From the NCBI GenBank assembly GCA_030141605.1, contig JAQGDQ010000002.1, forward strand, positions 2,829,001 through 2,893,000: 64,000 nucleotides of DNA. Direction: 5' to 3'. Made by a program: the position numbers and the translations under genes. The notes beneath the pieces were generated by a model, which saw nothing but the letters and a program-made list of their open reading frames with translations, searched no databases and was not told where the DNA came from. Below are positions 62,091 to 64,000 of this stretch, piece after piece; position 1 is the first letter of the stretch, and every line of letters begins with the position of its first letter. The stretch comes from Tubiluchus corallicola. Lineage: Eukaryota > Priapulida > Priapulimorpha > Priapulimorphida > Tubiluchidae.

Positions 62091-64000
62091 ATGCCTTCTC
62101 CCTGAATGAAAAGTTCTGCTGAAAAGAAGCAAAACTTTTACAGCTACGAAAACAATGTAGTTAAATTCATTGTTGTTCTGTTCTTCATCGTTATGTTTTA
62201 TTTTGTTAACAGAATAAAAGTGGCTATTTATAATAATTATAGTTGTCTTTGTGAATTAATGTTGTTTCTGTACAATATATAATTTTTGTTATAGTTATTC
62301 AGTAATATGCGTTTCAATAAATATCACTATTTCTTTCTGTTGATTAGTATTGTTGTTATTATTATTGTTTTTTCTTTTTACAGTAACTGATGCTTAAAGA
62401 CAAGAAAACCCTTTACTTACATAAAGCTAGTAAAATTCGTCTTGAATTTTTGTATCAGCTATATACTGCCTTGTTTCGCACAGAGCTTGTAGTAGCCCTA
62501 CAGCAACACTGTACAATACTTGTAAATTTAAACTCCCGCGCTGATTGATCGTTAGGCGCAGCCATTTTAAAGTCGACTGAAACAAGTTTAAATAAAATTG
62601 CGTTAACTTAAGTTTGAAAAAAACAATTAGAATATTCGTAGCGTCCTTTTTATTGACTAAGCAAAGATGTAATTTAGAAATTTTAATATGTTTTTTTTTG
62701 GTGAGTCTTAGTGGTGCACACTGGGAAAGTGAGACATTTACCAGATGGCACGAACATTTTAAATTACTAAAAAAATTGTTCTAGTCACAAGTCTTTTAAG
62801 CAGGTAAGCGTAATGTTAAGTAATATAACTTTGTGTGGAAAGTTTTTCGGGACATAGTTTAAAATTGCCTTTCCTTACTCTTATTGCTACGAGCTATGTA
62901 CGTTATGATGTTGTGTGAAAGTGATCATTATACACAAGAGTGTTCACTAATGTACATATAGGGTTTACTTTAAAATGTCTATAATTTTAAAAAAATATTT
63001 TTTATGAAGACAAATAAATAGATAAATCTCTAGAATTTAATGCAGGGTAAATAACTAAATGTTGAAGCTTTTTCATTTGAAACATCAAATAGCTTACCAG
63101 AGCAATGTCAGACTGAAGCCCGAGTTAACGTATAAATGACTCAAGCCTTCAAGGTTAAACTGCATGTAAAAATTACAGCCTGAGCACCTAAATCCAAGCA
63201 GGTTTGCCAGGTCGTAGGAACGGGAATAAACTAGTCAAAAATGTAATATTAGTATCATGAAATGTTAATTTTACACTTAAAAATGCCAACGGGAGTTTTG
63301 CAGCTCGGGTAGACGATATAACGATCGTCTACGGATTGGAACCATCAAAGGTATTCTATTTCCGCGACCTAACTGTTGGAAAGATACAAAAGGTGGTTAA
63401 AGGCTTGCATGCGACCACATGATCAAGTAAGTGTAAAAAACACGTCGAATGTATAATATGTTCGCATGTACCAAGGCAAAAGGGACTTCAGTAAATATTT
63501 TTGTTACACATTTGTCTTATTGACTTAATTAATTCCTTTATAATAACGACCTGATTTGGTACTTAATATTATGTCTCTGTGTTTTGTAGGTCTTTAAAAC
63601 TTCGAAGCTACTTCTCCTTAATTTTGGCTACTGAAAGTTTTAATTTCGTGCAAAAATTACTGCTACTCTACAAATTTTTTTGCATGAAAAAGCACAGTCA
63701 GTTTAATTATCTGCAGGCAAGGACTACTATACTACAGGACGTGCACGCTGAAATCTCTGATTCGGCTAGCGGAGGCGATCAATACTTGCATGAACGTAAT
63801 CTATAAATAGTGCGCTTTAGAGAGTAGTGATCTTGGAAATTAAAGAATGTGCGGATCGGTAGATAGCGAGTATTATTTTTCATTTAATTGGTTCTTTACA
63901 TTACGGGAGAAAAGTACCAATTGTCTATTTTATGTATCAAAGGAAATTAGTGTTCATTTTTACTTCTTAAATAGCGCACTACTTTAGGCGTAAGTGTGTT
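62091..64000. other. Right end, no gene supported
   Basis: Candidate promoter words near 62535-62570 (CCCGCGC, GCCATTTT). A short open, protein-like stretch at 63261-63419 (NANGSFAARVDDITIVYGLE) and a strong donor GTAAGT at 63426 hint at an exon of a further gene, but frames do not agree. An acceptor-like TTTGTAG precedes 63591. No homology recognised. Confidence 0.35.

Noticed and set aside
63579-63806. 75-codon open frame near the right end
   Set aside because: Acceptor-like TTTGTAG precedes it, but there is no matching upstream exon in the window and no homology.

Overview
The window is nuclear DNA of an invertebrate animal. It is AT-rich, the genes are split by GT-AG introns (0.1 to 13.7 kb), and the proteins are metazoan. 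The species cannot be named from the sequence. There are no operons, ribosome-binding sites, CRISPR arrays or prokaryotic genes. Three large conserved genes make up most of it: FANCM (+ strand, 5' end outside the window, last codon at 30821), CLPTM1 (- strand, 44518 to 32702) and MEN1/menin (+ strand, 44767 to 57862). I rebuilt each by joining exons whose splice phases agree across every junction; the joined frames are open throughout.

915-30821: FANCM, the DNA translocase of the Fanconi anaemia pathway, from the end of its helicase region to its C-terminus (17 exons, 1925 codons). A 13.7-kb intron (5547-19275) carries a cluster of antisense genes of the FAXC (failed axon connections) family, each laid out as five exons: two intact copies (14771-13131 and 11283-8716) and one decayed copy (6806-5725). 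The upstream part of this intron, as FANCM is read the other way, holds a TA-flanked non-autonomous DNA transposon (17606-18904) apparently inside an older repeat. FANCM ends tail-to-tail with CLPTM1; between them lies an unidentified antisense gene fragment at about 31.3-31.7 kb.

32702-44518: CLPTM1, 14 exons, 629 residues, a multi-pass membrane protein. Its first intron holds a decayed antisense LINE. The CLPTM1 and menin start codons are 248 bp apart and diverge, with a perfect CRE palindrome (TGACGTCA) between them, so they probably share a bidirectional promoter.

44767-57862: menin, 6 exons, 653 residues. Its 8.6-kb first intron collects repeats: an (AT)n tract, a degraded reverse transcriptase with an inverted duplication, a tRNA-like sequence, a 5'-truncated LINE, and one of two copies of a hairpin-bearing short repeat. 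A 66-bp tandem duplication copies the end of exon 4 with its splice donor.

57863-64000: menin 3' flank, then an LTR-flanked remnant of a Ty3/gypsy element whose fragment order (integrase-like, RT, RNase H) resembles the Gmr1-type arrangement, then sequence with no gene I can support.

The genes do not form one pathway: FANCM remodels stalled replication forks, menin is a chromatin scaffold, CLPTM1 is a membrane protein. I found no convincing undescribed molecular system. The most notable structure is the expanding and decaying FAXC-like family nested antisense within FANCM.
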